Assembly: GCA_026414745.1 (NCBI GenBank)
Contig: JAOAIK010000022.1
Coordinates: forward strand, 84,821-123,281
Reading direction: 5' to 3'
Source: Roseococcus sp.
GTDB lineage: Bacteria; Pseudomonadota; Alphaproteobacteria; Acetobacterales; Acetobacteraceae
Length of the DNA stretch: 38,461 nt
Of this stretch, positions 1 to 9,363 are shown piece by piece. A program made the translations under genes and the position numbers. The notes below the pieces were generated by a model, which saw nothing but the letters and a program-made list of their open reading frames with translations, did not search any database and was not told the DNA's origin. How positions within the stretch are numbered: position 1 is the first letter of the stretch; every line of letters starts with the position of its first letter.

Positions 1-30
1 TTCCTATGCTGCCTCTCCGCCCCATGCGCG

Positions 31-73
31 CGGCCCGGTGGGCACCGCCATCTCGGGCGATGCCACCGGGCCG
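31..73. terminator. GC-rich hairpin downstream of the TRAP binding-protein gene
   Basis: Perfect 11-bp arms, CGGCCCGGTGG at 31-41 and its complement at 63-73, flank a 21-nt loop. The hairpin begins about 55 nt beyond the stop of the minus-strand gene that ends at 128. There is no T-run after it, so it could be a weak terminator or an mRNA-stabilising 3' end. I see nothing coding in 1-127. Confidence 0.35.
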
Positions 74-127
74 GTCAGGACGCAAGCCACGGGCCGTTCA
101 TGCGCGCCGGCGGGCCGGCGCGGCGCC

Positions 128-1264
128 TCAACGGCGCGCGAAGAAGTGGTTGAAGCTGCGCACCGGGCTCACCTCGTAGCGCAGGAAGAAGTTGCCGACG
201 CGGCGGCACCATTCGCGCTGGCTGTCGCACACCTTCTTGAAGAAGGGGCCGGCCGCCGGGCTGGAGTTGTCGCCCTCCAGGCGCGCGATCACGCGGTCCC
301 AGGCGGCGAGCTGCGCGTCGAGGATCGCCGTCGGCGTGGTGCGGACGTTCACGCCCTGCTGCTGCTGCATCGCCAGCAGATCGGCCGAGTAGCGGTCCTG
401 CAGCTTCCAGGACATGTCGGCCGAGGAGGCCTCGGCGGCGTGGCGGATCACCGCCTGCAGCTCCGCCGGCAGCCCCTCGAAGCGCTGGCGATTGAACAGG
501 ATCTCGAAGGTCTCGACCGCCTGGTGGTAGGACTGGAGGTAGAAGTTCTTCGCCACGTCCGGGAAGCCGAGCACACGGTCGGAGGAGGGGTTGTTGAACT
601 CCGCCGCGTCGATGACGCCGCGCTCCAGCGCGGGCACGATCTCCCCGCCCGGCAGCGCCACCACGGCCGCGCCGAGCTCCTGGAACAGGTCGGTGGCGAG
701 GCCCACGGTGCGGTAGCGCAGGCCGCGAAGCTGCTCGACCCGCTCGATCGGGTTGCGGAACCAGCCGAGGGGCTGGGTCGGCATCGGCCCCGTCTGGAAG
801 CCCACCACGTTCATCCGCAGGATGTCGTGCATGAGCTCACGATAGAGCGCCTGGCCGCCGCCGTAGTAGAACCAGCCGAGGAACTGGTTGGCATTGCCGA
901 ACCAGGGCGGGGTGGTGCCGAACAGGCTGAAGGCACGGTTGCGGCCGAACCAGTAGGCCGAGACGCCATGCCCACCGTCCAGCGTGCCGGCGTGGACGGC
1001 GTCGAGGAGCTGGAAGGCGCCCACCACCGCGCCCGCAGCCAGGAGCTCGAGGCGCAGGCGGCCGCCCGCCATGCTGTTCACGCGGCTCACGTAGTCGCCG
1101 GCGAACTCGTGGAAGATGTCGCGCTGCGGCCAGGTGGACTGGAAGCGCAGGGTGACCGTCTGGGCCCTGCTGACCTGCGGCGTCGCCAGAACGGCCGCGC
1201 CGGCGGCGACGGCACCGGCCTTGAGGAGGCCGCGGCGGGCCGGCGCGGTGGGGGTCTCGGTCAT
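128..1264 (-). CDS. TRAP transporter solute-binding protein (DctP/TakP type)
   Basis: Periplasmic receptor of a TRAP transporter, a family that imports organic acids such as 2-oxo acids and C4-dicarboxylates using a sodium gradient. The start at 1264 is chosen because AGGGAGGAAC sits just before the ATG. The first 30 residues look like a twin-arginine (Tat) signal: RRGLLKAG, then an alanine-rich hydrophobic stretch ending SRAQ. The mature part has the family pattern FQSTWP near its start, GRLRLELLAAGAVVGAFQ, and a late EFNNPSSD segment comparable with the TakP ligand pocket. About 378 residues is normal. No DctQ or DctM gene is present; they could lie beyond position 1, which is downstream of this gene. 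Divergent from a MarR gene, which may control it. Substrate unknown. Confidence 0.9.
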   Translation of the reverse strand: MTETPTAPARRGLLKAGAVAAGAAVLATPQVSRAQTVTLRFQSTWPQRDIFHEFAGDYVSRVNSMAGGRLRLELLAAGAVVGAFQLLDAVHAGTLDGGHGVSAYWFGRNRAFSLFGTTPPWFGNANQFLGWFYYGGGQALYRELMHDILRMNVVGFQTGPMPTQPLGWFRNPIERVEQLRGLRYRTVGLATDLFQELGAAVVALPGGEIVPALERGVIDAAEFNNPSSDRVLGFPDVAKNFYLQSYHQAVETFEILFNRQRFEGLPAELQAVIRHAAEASSADMSWKLQDRYSADLLAMQQQQGVNVRTTPTAILDAQLAAWDRVIARLEGDNSSPAAGPFFKKVCDSQREWCRRVGNFFLRYEVSPVRSFNHFFARR

Positions 1265-1331
1265 GGTTCCTCCCTGGAACAAGATGCCTGTTCAGGCTGT
1301 CCGCCTCTGCGCTTAAACAATGCATGGCGCC

Positions 1332-1357
1332 GTTGCAACAGCATCGGCGCCGGATGC
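1332..1357. promoter_or_regulatory. Small palindromes in the TRAP/MarR divergent region
   Basis: The 169-bp gap between the divergent genes contains the perfect 8-bp palindrome GTTGCAAC (1332-1339). It is followed by GCATC/GATGC arms (1341-1345 and 1353-1357) around a GGCGCCG centre. MarR proteins bind short palindromes in such divergent regions, so these are candidate operator sites. This rests on position and symmetry only. Confidence 0.25.
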
Positions 1358-1433
1358 GCATTTTCCGATCCGTCGAGCGAGTTTTCTTGACTCGCACCAC
1401 GGGCGTGTCAAACCACCACCATGGCGGAGAAAA

Positions 1434-1928
1434 ATGGCCATGGATGAGGGGCAGACCGGCGTGCTGCCGATGCGGAGCAGGGACTGCGCCCCCCCGCCGC
1501 AGGATGCCTATGCCCTCGACTCCTCCGTCGGCCATCTCCTCCGGCGCGCGCACCAGCGCTACCAGGCGGTGTTCCAGGATTGCGCGGCGGGGCTCGGCCT
1601 CACCGGCCCGCAGTTCGCCGCCCTGCTGCGCATCGCCGAGCGCGGGCGGGTCACACAGAACCTGCTCGGCCGTCTCGCCGCCATGGATCCGGCGACGGTG
1701 CAGGGCGTGGTGCGGCGGCTCGAGGCGCGCGGCCTCGTGCAGAGCATGCGCGACCCGCTGGACCGGCGGGCCCGGGTGCTGCGCATCACCCCGCACGGCG
1801 CGCAGATGGTGAGCGTGGCCGCCGAGGCCGGGCGGCGCGCCAACGAGGCGCTGCTCGCCCCCCTTTCCCCGGCGGATCGACTGCTGCTGATCGAGCTGCT
1901 CCGCCGCCTTGCGGGGGCGAACGGCTGA
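1434..1928 (+). CDS. MarR family transcriptional regulator
   Basis: Winged-helix DNA-binding regulator of about 164 residues. The family core is visible: LGLTGPQFAALLRI, LLGRLAAMDPATVQGVVRRLEARGL (helix-turn-helix with recognition helix), then RDPLDRRARVLRITPHGA, which is the wing, with the typical D-x-R-x-R pattern. The ATG at 1434 is preceded by GGAG four bases upstream; a second ATG at 1440 has better spacing and is possible. A longer in-frame start at 1320 adds about 38 low-complexity residues and has no ribosome site. Divergent from the TRAP binding protein, so it may respond to that transporter's substrate (inference). MarR proteins usually repress neighbours until a phenolic or other small ligand binds. 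Confidence 0.85.
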   Translation: MAMDEGQTGVLPMRSRDCAPPPQDAYALDSSVGHLLRRAHQRYQAVFQDCAAGLGLTGPQFAALLRIAERGRVTQNLLGRLAAMDPATVQGVVRRLEARGLVQSMRDPLDRRARVLRITPHGAQMVSVAAEAGRRANEALLAPLSPADRLLLIELLRRLAGANG

Positions 1929-1931
1929 GCC

Positions 1932-2843
1932 TCAGCCGCGCGTGGCCAGCAGCGCCGCCGCCAGATCCTCTCCCGCCCAGCCCACCGACTTGAAGAGCGT
2001 GATCTGCGCCGGATCGGTGCGCCCGGGATGCGCGCCCCGGCAGAGATCGGCGAGGTCGGCGGCGACATGCGCGGCGGTGATCGCGCCCTCGGCGATGGCC
2101 TGCACCAGGTCGCCCGCCTCCGCCAGGGCGCCCGCCCGGGTGTCCACCACGCAGAGGGAGCGGGCCAGGGCGGCGCCATCCGCCTCGCGCATGTCGGGCC
2201 GGTAGGCGCCCACCAGATCGAGATGCTGGCCGGGGCGGAGCGCCGCGCCCCGGATCAGCGGCGCGGTGGCGAGGGTGGCGGCGCTGATCACGTCATAGCC
2301 CTCGGGCGCGATCTCCGGCACCGCGCGGGCGTTGAGGCCATGGGCGCACAGGCGCGCGGCCAGCGCCTCGGCCTGGGCGGGCCGCCGCGCCCAGATCGCC
2401 GTCTCCTCCATGCCATAGGCGTCGTGGAAGGCCTCGGCCAGGGCGGCGGCCACCTTGCCCGCGCCGAGCACGAGGTGCCGCCGCGAATCGGGACGCGCCA
2501 GGAAGCGCGCCGCCAGCACCGAGGCCGCCGCGGTGCGCCGGTCGGTCAGCTCGCCGCCATCGAGCAGCGCCACCGGCGCGCCCGTCACCGCGTCCGAGAG
2601 CAGGTATTCCGCATGCACGGCGGGCAGCCCGCGGGCCGCGTTGCCCGGCGCCACATGGACGATCTTCACGCCCGAGTGGCCGAGGCCGATGGCGGGCATG
2701 AGCAGCAGCGTGCCGCCCTCGGGCAGCGAGTGGCGGTGGCGCAGCGGCGCTTCGCACCCCTCGGCGAAGACCGCGCGCAGCGCCTCGACGAGCGGCCCCC
2801 AGGGCAAGGCCGCCGCAACGGCGTGGCGGTCCATCTGACGCAT
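1932..2843 (-). CDS. Ornithine cyclodeaminase / mu-crystallin family protein
   Basis: NAD(P)-dependent enzyme of the OCD/mu-crystallin family, 303 residues. Members include ornithine and lysine cyclodeaminase, alanine dehydrogenase, and ketimine or pyrroline-2-carboxylate reductases. Visible features are the substrate-binding segment GVKIVHV near residue 57, the conserved LTDRRTAAASVLAA helix, a Rossmann loop VLGAGKVAAALAEAF near 125-140, and VGAYRPDMRE. The start is set by GGGAG seven bases before the ATG at 2843. It converges on the MarR gene with a 3-bp gap and is divergent from the aap amino-acid transporter, which suggests an amino-acid or imino-acid substrate. The exact reaction cannot be read from sequence. 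Confidence 0.85.
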   Translation of the reverse strand: MRQMDRHAVAAALPWGPLVEALRAVFAEGCEAPLRHRHSLPEGGTLLLMPAIGLGHSGVKIVHVAPGNAARGLPAVHAEYLLSDAVTGAPVALLDGGELTDRRTAAASVLAARFLARPDSRRHLVLGAGKVAAALAEAFHDAYGMEETAIWARRPAQAEALAARLCAHGLNARAVPEIAPEGYDVISAATLATAPLIRGAALRPGQHLDLVGAYRPDMREADGAALARSLCVVDTRAGALAEAGDLVQAIAEGAITAAHVAADLADLCRGAHPGRTDPAQITLFKSVGWAGEDLAAALLATRG

Positions 2844-2859
2844 CTGTCATCTCCCACGC

Positions 2860-2873
2860 GGCGATTGATCGCC
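2860..2873. promoter_or_regulatory. GGCGAT-TG-ATCGCC inverted repeat between OCD gene and aap operon
   Basis: Perfect 6-bp arms around a 2-bp centre lie 17 bp before the cyclodeaminase-family start and 84 bp before aapJ. Symmetry and the divergent position make it a candidate shared operator. A weaker CCGAT/ATCGG pair lies just to the right. No regulator gene for it is recognised nearby. Confidence 0.35.
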
Positions 2874-2956
2874 CGCCTCCGATAGCGCAGCATCGGCCGG
2901 TGAACGAGAAGGCGGCGCGATCCAGCGCGCCGGAGGTTCGAGGGAGACACTGTGGA

Positions 2957-4018
2957 ATGCATCCCACGCTGCGTCATCTGACCGCCGCCACGGCGGTCGC
3001 GCTCGGGCTGGCCGCGGCGACGCCGGCACCGGCCCAGGCACCGGCCCAGGCGCCCGCCGCCGCCCCGCCGGCCAACACGCTCGATGCGATCCGCGCGCGC
3101 GGCACGCTGATCTGCGGCGTGAACACCGGGCTCGCCGGCTTCGCCCTGCCCGACAGCCAGGGCGTCTGGCGCGGCTTCGACGTGGACTACTGCCGCGCGG
3201 TCGCCATCGCCCTGTTCAACGACGCGAACCGGGTGCGCTTCGTGCCGACCACCGCCCAGGTGCGCTTCACCGCGCTGCAGTCGGGCGAGGTGGACATGCT
3301 CAGCCGCAACACCACCTGGACCTTTTCGCGCGACACCTCGCTCGGCTTCGATTTCACCGGGATCAACTTCTATGACGGGCAGGGCTTCATGGTGAAGCGC
3401 TCGCTCGGCGTGCAGAACGCCCGCCAGCTCGACGGCGCGACCATCTGCGTGCAGCCCGGCACCACCACCGAGCAGAACCTGGCCGACTGGGCGCGCGGCA
3501 ACCGCATCAACATCCGCCCCGTGGTGATCGAGCGGCTGGAGGACAACATCGCCGCCTACAACGCCGGCCGCTGCGACGCCTACACCACCGACGTCTCGGG
3601 CCTCGCCGCCATCCGCGCGGTGCAGTCCAACCCCAACGACCACGTCATCCTGCCCGACGTGATCAGCAAGGAGCCGCTCGGCCCGCTGGTGCGCCACGGG
3701 GACCAGCGCTTCGCCGACCTGCTGCGCTGGATCCATTTCGGGCTGGTCGCGGCCGAGGAGTTCGGCATCACCTCGCAGAACGTGCAGCAGGCCCTCGCCA
3801 GCGACCCGCGCCCCGAGGTGCAACGCCTGCTCGGCCGGACTGGCGATCTCGGGCGGATGCTGGGCGTGGACAATGCCTGGATGGCCAACATCATCCGCGG
3901 CCTCGGCAACTACGGCGAGATCTTCGAGCGCAACCTCGGCCCGATCGGCCTGCAGCGCGGCCGCAACGCGCTCTGGACGCAGCCGGGCGGGCTGCAGTAC
4001 GCGCCGCCTTTCCGGTGA
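2957..4018 (+). CDS. aapJ: General L-amino acid ABC transporter, periplasmic binding protein AapJ
   Basis: Periplasmic receptor for the broad-range L-amino acid importer AapJQMP, about 353 residues. A signal peptide (HLTAATAVALGLAAATPAPAQA) is followed by an alanine/proline linker and the family-3 binding-protein fold. Characteristic AapJ segments are TLDAIRARGTLICGVNTG, WRGFDVDYCRAVA, EVDMLSRNTTWTFSRD and FYDGQGFMV, the ligand-binding lobe of amino-acid receptors. The start at 2957 follows GGGAG by ten bases; an upstream in-frame ATG at 2900 would put extra residues before the signal peptide. First gene of the aapJQMP operon, separated from aapQ by 95 bp holding a strong hairpin, as usual when the receptor is made in excess. 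It lacks any lipobox, so it should be freely periplasmic. Confidence 0.95.
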   Translation: MHPTLRHLTAATAVALGLAAATPAPAQAPAQAPAAAPPANTLDAIRARGTLICGVNTGLAGFALPDSQGVWRGFDVDYCRAVAIALFNDANRVRFVPTTAQVRFTALQSGEVDMLSRNTTWTFSRDTSLGFDFTGINFYDGQGFMVKRSLGVQNARQLDGATICVQPGTTTEQNLADWARGNRINIRPVVIERLEDNIAAYNAGRCDAYTTDVSGLAAIRAVQSNPNDHVILPDVISKEPLGPLVRHGDQRFADLLRWIHFGLVAAEEFGITSQNVQQALASDPRPEVQRLLGRTGDLGRMLGVDNAWMANIIRGLGNYGEIFERNLGPIGLQRGRNALWTQPGGLQYAPPFR

Positions 4019-4033
4019 GAGGCGCCTGAACCG

Positions 4034-4054
4034 GGCGGGGCCCCGCGCCCCGCC
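4034..4054 (+). promoter_or_regulatory. Intercistronic hairpin between aapJ and aapQ
   Basis: GGCGGGGC (4034-4041) and GCCCCGCC (4047-4054) form an 8-bp perfect stem with a 5-nt loop, 15 nt after the aapJ stop. There is no T-tract. Such hairpins after binding-protein genes commonly protect the upstream mRNA or attenuate read-through, giving more receptor than permease. The role here is inferred from position. Confidence 0.5.
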
Positions 4055-4113
4055 GCCATCTCTCCGCGCGGCGGAACGCCGTCCGCGTATTCGCGTACAG
4101 GGACAGGCACAGC

Positions 4114-5316
4114 ATGTCATCCGCCTCCGACGACCCGCGCCACGCGCGGCCGGCGCCGCGCCGGTCCTTCCGCCTCTCCTGGGCCGATGAGCGCGTGCGC
4201 AACCTGGTCTGGCAGGTGCTGGTGGTGGGCCTCGTCGGCGGCTTCGTCTACTGGCTGTGGTCGAACACGGCGCACAACCTCGAGGTGCGGCGCATCGCCA
4301 CCGGCTTCGACTTCCTGGGCCGCGAGGCCGGTCTGCCCATCGCGGAGAGCCTGATCCCCTACGACCCCTCCATGACCTATCTGCGCGCCCTGACGGTGGG
4401 CGTGCTCAACACGCTGAAGGTCGCGCTGGCCGGGATCGTGCTGGCCACCATCCTGGGCACCTTCCTCGGCATCGCGCGGCTTTCGCGCAACTGGCTCGTG
4501 GCGAAGCTCGCCTACTGGTATGTCGAGATCGTGCGCGACCTGCCGCTGCTGCTGCAGCTGCTGTTCTGGTACGCGCTGCTGCAGGGGCTGCCGGGGCCCC
4601 GCCAGGCGCTGAATCCGATCGAGGGCGTCTATCTCTCCAACCGCGGCCTGAAGCTGCCCTTCATCGAGTGGGAGCCCGCGCATTCCTGGGCGCTGGTCGC
4701 CGTCGCGCTGGGCCTGCTCGCCACGCTGTTCTACCGCCGGGCGATGCGCGCGCGGCAGATGCGCGACGGCGTGCCGCGCCGCGTCTGGCCCTTCGCGCTG
4801 CTGGCCATGATCGGCGCGCCGGTCGGCGTGTGGTGGGCGATGGGCGCGCCCTTCACGCCCGATGTGCCGGTGCTGCGCGGCTTCAACTTCCGCGGCGGGG
4901 TGGATCTGAGCCCGGAGTTCTTCGCCCTGCTGCTCGGCCTCACCCTCTACACCGCGGGCTTCATCGCCGAGATCGTGCGCGCCGGCATCCTGGCCGTGCA
5001 CCAGGGGCAGTGGGAGGCGGCGCAGGCGCTCGGCCTGCCGCGCGGCAAGGTGCTGAGCCTCGTCGTGCTGCCGCAGGCGCTGCGCGTGATCATCCCGCCG
5101 ATGACCTCGCAGTTCCTCAACATCACCAAGAACAGCTCGCTCGCGGTGGCCATCGGCTACCAGGATATCGTCAGCATCGCCAACACCACGCTGAACCAGA
5201 CCGGCCAGGCCATCGAGGGCATCGCCATCATCATGCTGGTGTATCTCTCGATCAGCCTCTCCATCAGCCTCTTCATGAACTGGTACAATGCCAAGATCGC
5301 GCTGGTGGAGCGGTGA
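4114..5316 (+). CDS. aapQ: General L-amino acid ABC transporter permease AapQ
   Basis: Inner-membrane permease of the aap amino-acid importer, 400 residues, the usual AapQ length. The N-terminal transmembrane helix is at about residues 30-50 (VWQVLVVGLVGGFVYWLW). It is followed by the signature FDFLGREAGLPIAESLIPYDPSMTYLRA region (split here: FDFLGREAG, then AESLIPYD). An extra block of helices follows, then the ABC permease core. The EAA loop that docks the ATPase is visible near residue 305 as QWEAAQALGLPRGK, followed by LPQALRVIIPP. The C-terminus ends in a helix and NWYNAKIALVER. It works as a heterodimer with AapM, whose gene follows after 69 bp. Confidence 0.95.
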   Translation: MSSASDDPRHARPAPRRSFRLSWADERVRNLVWQVLVVGLVGGFVYWLWSNTAHNLEVRRIATGFDFLGREAGLPIAESLIPYDPSMTYLRALTVGVLNTLKVALAGIVLATILGTFLGIARLSRNWLVAKLAYWYVEIVRDLPLLLQLLFWYALLQGLPGPRQALNPIEGVYLSNRGLKLPFIEWEPAHSWALVAVALGLLATLFYRRAMRARQMRDGVPRRVWPFALLAMIGAPVGVWWAMGAPFTPDVPVLRGFNFRGGVDLSPEFFALLLGLTLYTAGFIAEIVRAGILAVHQGQWEAAQALGLPRGKVLSLVVLPQALRVIIPPMTSQFLNITKNSSLAVAIGYQDIVSIANTTLNQTGQAIEGIAIIMLVYLSISLSISLFMNWYNAKIALVER

Positions 5317-5385
5317 GGGCCGCCCGATGCCGAGGAGCATGCGCCCCCTCCTGTCCGTCCGTCCGGGGCCCGAGGGCTTCGAGCC

Positions 5386-6528
5386 ATGAACGAGACTGCC
5401 GCCCCCACTGCCGCCCACTCCGCCCTCTCCGCGCCGCGCCGGGGGCCCGCACAGGGCGGAAAGGCCGTCGCCTGGATGCGGGAGAACCTGTTCTCCTCCT
5501 GGTGGTCCACCGCGGTCACGCTGGCGCTGGCCTATCTCCTGATCCGCTACGCGGCGAGCTTCATCGACTGGGCCTTCGTCAAGGCCATCTGGTCGGTGCC
5601 TACGGGCGCGAACGGGCTGCCCGACACCACCTCCTGCCGGGACAATCCGGGCGGCGCCTGCTGGGCGGTGATCGCCGAGAAGCATCGCTTCATCCTGTTC
5701 GGCACCTATCCCTACGAGGAGCACTGGCGGCCCATGCTGGTCTGCTGCCTCTTCGTCGGGCTCTACATCGTCTCGGCCATGCGCCGGTTCTGGAACTGGC
5801 GCATCGTGCCGATCTGGCTGGTCACGCTCACCCTCATCGGGATCCTGATGTGGGGCGGCGTCTTCGGCCTCTCCTATGTGCCGCAGGAGCGCTGGGGGGG
5901 CCTGCCCATCACCCTCATCCTCGCCACCTTCGGGCTCGCCTTCGCCTTCCCGCTCGCCATCCTGGTCGCGCTCGGGCGCCGGTCGCGGCTGCCGGCGATC
6001 AAGGCGATCTGCGTGCTCTATGTCGAGCTGATCCGCGGCGTGCCGCTGATCTCGCTGCTCTTCATGGCGAGCGTGATGTTCCCCCTCTTCCTTCCCGAGG
6101 GCATGAACATCGACAAGCTGCTGCGCGCGCAGATCGCCATCATCCTCTTCGCCGGGGCCTATCTCGCCGAGGTGGTGCGCGGCGGGCTGCAGGCCCTGCC
6201 CAAGGGCCAGTACGAGGCGGCGGATGCGCTCGGCCTTTCCTATTGGAAGAAGACGCTGCTGGTCGTACTGCCGCAGGCGCTGCGCATCGTCATTCCGCCG
6301 CTCGTCAACACCTTCATCGGTTTCTTCAAGGACACCTCGCTGGTGCTCATCATCGGCATCTTCGACCTGCTGACGGCCGGCAAGACCGCCTTCATGGAGC
6401 CCCACTGGCAGGCATTCGGGGTGGAAGTTTACGTCGTCCTCGGGATCATCTACTTCATTTTCTGCTTCGCCATGTCCAAATACAGTGCGGGGCTGGAGGC
6501 GGAGTTGAACCGCCACCGCCGGCGGTAG
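5386..6528 (+). CDS. aapM: General L-amino acid ABC transporter permease AapM
   Basis: Second inner-membrane permease of the importer, 380 residues. The N-terminus is soluble, followed by a helix ([19 protein letters not shown]) and an external loop rich in polar residues that includes [16 protein letters not shown]. The C-terminal half is the permease core. The EAA loop is [15 protein letters not shown] and is followed by [25 protein letters not shown] (quoted in parts: [18 protein letters not shown]), typical of polar amino-acid permeases. The two cysteines in the external loop could form a disulfide (inference). Between aapQ and aapP in the canonical J-Q-M-P order. The Shine-Dalgarno site is weak, so translational coupling to aapQ is possible. 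Confidence 0.95.
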   Translation: MNETAAPTAAHSALSAPRRGPAQGGKAVAWMRENLFSSWWSTAVTLALAYLLIRYAASFIDWAFVKAIWSVPTGANGLPDTTSCRDNPGGACWAVIAEKHRFILFGTYPYEEHWRPMLVCCLFVGLYIVSAMRRFWNWRIVPIWLVTLTLIGILMWGGVFGLSYVPQERWGGLPITLILATFGLAFAFPLAILVALGRRSRLPAIKAICVLYVELIRGVPLISLLFMASVMFPLFLPEGMNIDKLLRAQIAIILFAGAYLAEVVRGGLQALPKGQYEAADALGLSYWKKTLLVVLPQALRIVIPPLVNTFIGFFKDTSLVLIIGIFDLLTAGKTAFMEPHWQAFGVEVYVVLGIIYFIFCFAMSKYSAGLEAELNRHRRR

Positions 6529-6589
6529 AACCGGCGGACGCCGAACACGGGGACCGTTCCACTCTTTCGCTCGGGAGCCGACCGAAGCC

Positions 6590-7372
6590 ATGTCCGCCGC
6601 CGAAACCCTCGCCTCCTCGGTGCGCGCCGACGCGCCGCCCGCCATCCTGCTCGAGCGCGTGAACAAGTGGTTCGGCGCGCTGCATGTGCTGCGCGACGTG
6701 TCCATGCAGGTTGCCGCCGGCGAGCGGGTGGTGGTCTGCGGCCCCTCGGGCTCGGGCAAGTCCACCCTGATCCGCTGCATCAACCGCCTCGAGGAGCACC
6801 AGGAGGGGCGGATCGTCGTCGACGGCATCGAGCTGACGGACGACCTGCGCAGCCTCGACGCCATCCGCCGCGAGGTCGGCATGGTGTTCCAGTCCTTCAA
6901 CCTCTTCCCGCACCTCACCATCCTCGAGAACTGCACGCTGGCGCCCATCTGGGTGCGCAAGATGCCCAAGAAGCAGGCCGAAGAGCTCGCGATGGAGCTC
7001 CTCACGCGCGTGCGCATCCCCGAACAGGCGCACAAGTATCCGGGCCAGCTCTCGGGCGGGCAGCAGCAGCGTGTGGCCATCGCACGGGCGCTCTGCATGC
7101 AGCCGAAGATCATGCTGTTCGACGAGCCGACCTCCGCCCTCGACCCCGAGATGATCAAGGAGGTCCTGGATGTCATGGTCGAGCTCGCCGCCACGGGCAT
7201 GACGATGATCTGCGTCACGCACGAGATGGGCTTCGCCCGGCAGGTGGCCGACCGCGTGGTGTTCATGGACCGGGGCGAGATCGTCGAGCAGGGCACGCCG
7301 CAGGAGATCTTCGGCAACCCGAAGACCGATCGGCTCCGGCTCTTCCTCAGCCAGATCCTGCGCGGGCATTGA
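6590..7372 (+). CDS. aapP: General L-amino acid ABC transporter ATP-binding protein AapP
   Basis: Cytoplasmic ATPase that powers AapQM, 260 residues. All ABC motifs are present: Walker [10 protein letters not shown] at 51-59, Q-loop [11 protein letters not shown] at 100-110, signature LSGGQQQR at 154-161, Walker B IMLFDEP at 174-180, D-loop SALDPE, and H-loop VTHEMGF. This is the polar-amino-acid (GlnQ/HisP-like) class. About 15 residues at the N-terminus precede the conserved start and are probably disordered. GGGAG lies twelve bases before the ATG, a long but acceptable distance. Last gene of the aap operon; kup follows after 107 bp with its own ribosome site. Confidence 0.96.
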   Translation: MSAAETLASSVRADAPPAILLERVNKWFGALHVLRDVSMQVAAGERVVVCGPSGSGKSTLIRCINRLEEHQEGRIVVDGIELTDDLRSLDAIRREVGMVFQSFNLFPHLTILENCTLAPIWVRKMPKKQAEELAMELLTRVRIPEQAHKYPGQLSGGQQQRVAIARALCMQPKIMLFDEPTSALDPEMIKEVLDVMVELAATGMTMICVTHEMGFARQVADRVVFMDRGEIVEQGTPQEIFGNPKTDRLRLFLSQILRGH

Positions 7373-7434
7373 CCGTCGCGGTGCCGTGCGCGGGCGCGGG
7401 GCAGCCATGCGGGCGGGCGGTTTGAGGGCCGCGG

Positions 7435-7456
7435 CGCGCGAGGCTAGCTCCGCGCG
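7435..7456 (+). terminator. Hairpin between aapP and kup
   Basis: CGCGCG arms (7435-7440 and 7451-7456) enclose a 10-nt spacer centred on GCTAGC and are followed by TCTCTCTC. It lies 23 nt before the kup start. It may end aap transcription or structure the kup leader. The pyrimidine tract is weak for an intrinsic terminator. Confidence 0.3.
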
Positions 7457-7479
7457 TCTCTCTCGCATGGAGTCCTGAC

Positions 7480-9363
7480 GTGTCCGCACCGGGTGGCGCC
7501 TCGGGCAAGCTCACCGCCGCCTCGCTCTTCGGCGTGCTGGGCGTGGTGTACGGGGACATCGGCACCTCGCCCCTCTACGCCCTGCGCGCCGCCCTCTCCC
7601 ATTTCACCGAGGGCGGCATCGAGCGCTGGGAGATCCTCGGCATCCTCTCGCTCATCTTCTGGGCGCTGATGCTGACGGTCACGGTGAAATACGTGCTGTT
7701 CATCCTGCGCGCCGACAACCGCGGCGAGGGCGGGATCATGGCCCTGATGGCGCTGGCGCAGCGCACCGCGGGCACCGAGCGCGGCCGGCTGGTGATCGCC
7801 GTGCTCGGCATCACCGGCGCCGCGCTGTTCTTCGGCGATGGCATGATCACGCCGGCGATCTCGGTGCTCTCCGCCGTCGAGGGGCTCAAGGTCGTCGATC
7901 CGGTGTTCGAGGGGGCGGTGATCCCGCTCACCCTGCTCGTGCTCCTCGCGCTCTTCCTCGTGCAGTATCGCGGCACCGGCAGCATGGGCTGGGTGTTCGG
8001 CCCGGTCTGCGCGGTCTGGTTCGGCACGCTCGCGGCGCTCGGCCTGCTCGAGACGCTGCGGAACCCGGAGGTGTTCCTCGCCCTCAATCCCTGGCACGCC
8101 GTGGTGTTCTGCGCGCACTACCACCTCGCCGCCTTCATCGCGATGGGGGCGGTGGTGCTGGCGGTGACGGGCGCCGAGGCGCTCTATGCCGACATGGGGC
8201 ATTTCGGCCGCCGGCCGATCCGTGTCGCCTGGGTGTTGCTGGTGCTGCCGGCGCTCGCGCTCAACTATTTCGGCCAGGGTGCGTTGCTGCTGCGCGAGCC
8301 GGAGGCGATCGAGAACCCCTTCTACCTGCTCTCGCCCGACTGGTTCCGCCCCTTCCTGGTGGCGCTCGCCACCGCGGCCACGATCATCGCGAGCCAGGCG
8401 ATGATCTCGGGCGCCTATTCCATCGCCCGGCAATGCGTGCAGCTCGGCTTCTCGCCGCGGCTTGTGGTGCGCCACACCAGCGCCACGGAGGAGGGGCAGA
8501 TCTACATGCCCCAGGTGAACTTCGCCCTGCTCATCGGCGTCATCATCCTGGTGCTGGAGTTCAAGGACAGCGACAGCCTGGCCGCCGCCTACGGCCTCGC
8601 GGTGACGGGGACCTTCCTGTGCACCTCGAGCCTCGCGCTGCTCGTCTTCCGCCGGAAGTTCGGCTGGAGCCGCCCGCTGGTGGCGCTCGTCTTCGGCCCG
8701 CTGCTGCTGCTGGATGCGGCCTATTTCGTCTCCACCGCGCTGAAGATCCCCGAGGGCGGCTACGTGCCCGTGATCATCGGCGCCGCCGCCTTCACGCTGA
8801 TGTTCACCTGGTGGCGCGGGCGCACCCTGCTCTTCGCCCGTTTCCGGCAGGACAGCCTGCCGCTCAAGTCCTTCCTCGCGCGGCTGCCGCAGTCGCGCAC
8901 CACCCGCGTGCCCGGCATCGCCGTGTTCATGACCGGCCAGGCCGACTACCTGCCCGGCGCCCTGCTGCACAACCTCAAGCACAACAAGGTGCTGCACGAG
9001 CGGGTGCTGTTCGTCACCGTGCTCAACGAGGACATCCCCCAGGTGGGGGCCGAGCGCCGCGCCGAGGTGACGGAGCTCGCCCCCGGCATCCACCGCGTGC
9101 TGCTGCGCTACGGCTTCCAGGAGAGCCCGAACATCCCGCGCGAGCTCGAGCGGCTCGCCGCCGCCGGCCTCATCGCCTACGAGGCGATGCAGGCCAGCTA
9201 CTTCCTCGGCCGCGAGACCATCGTCGCGGCGGCCGTGCCGAAGATGGCGCGCTGGCAGCAGTGGCTGTTCACCCTGCTCAGCCGCAACTCGGTGCCGGCC
9301 ACCGAGTTCTTCAGGATCCCCTCCGATCGCGTCGTGGAGCTCGGCGTGCGCGTCGCCATCTGA
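7480..9363 (+). CDS. kup: Low-affinity potassium transporter Kup
   Basis: Proton-coupled potassium uptake protein of the inner membrane, 627 residues, normal for the KUP/HAK/KT family. Family motifs: [15 protein letters not shown] near residues 21-35 and [17 protein letters not shown] in the next helix pair. About twelve hydrophobic helices are followed by a soluble C-terminal part from about residue 450. The start is a GTG with GGAG seven bases upstream. The only nearby ATG (7467) opens a three-codon frame ending in TGA one base before the GTG, so it cannot start Kup but might couple initiation. The stop overlaps the next gene's start (TGATG), indicating co-translation with the acyltransferase. 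Confidence 0.95.
   Translation: MSAPGGASGKLTAASLFGVLGVVYGDIGTSPLYALRAALSHFTEGGIERWEILGILSLIFWALMLTVTVKYVLFILRADNRGEGGIMALMALAQRTAGTERGRLVIAVLGITGAALFFGDGMITPAISVLSAVEGLKVVDPVFEGAVIPLTLLVLLALFLVQYRGTGSMGWVFGPVCAVWFGTLAALGLLETLRNPEVFLALNPWHAVVFCAHYHLAAFIAMGAVVLAVTGAEALYADMGHFGRRPIRVAWVLLVLPALALNYFGQGALLLREPEAIENPFYLLSPDWFRPFLVALATAATIIASQAMISGAYSIARQCVQLGFSPRLVVRHTSATEEGQIYMPQVNFALLIGVIILVLEFKDSDSLAAAYGLAVTGTFLCTSSLALLVFRRKFGWSRPLVALVFGPLLLLDAAYFVSTALKIPEGGYVPVIIGAAAFTLMFTWWRGRTLLFARFRQDSLPLKSFLARLPQSRTTRVPGIAVFMTGQADYLPGALLHNLKHNKVLHERVLFVTVLNEDIPQVGAERRAEVTELAPGIHRVLLRYGFQESPNIPRELERLAAAGLIAYEAMQASYFLGRETIVAAAVPKMARWQQWLFTLLSRNSVPATEFFRIPSDRVVELGVRVAI

Noticed and set aside
4117..7317. A 1066-codon open frame antisense to the aap operon
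   Set aside because: It overlaps four clear genes. Its product is a histidine/arginine/aspartate-rich string without motifs, the usual shadow when G/C fills third codon positions.
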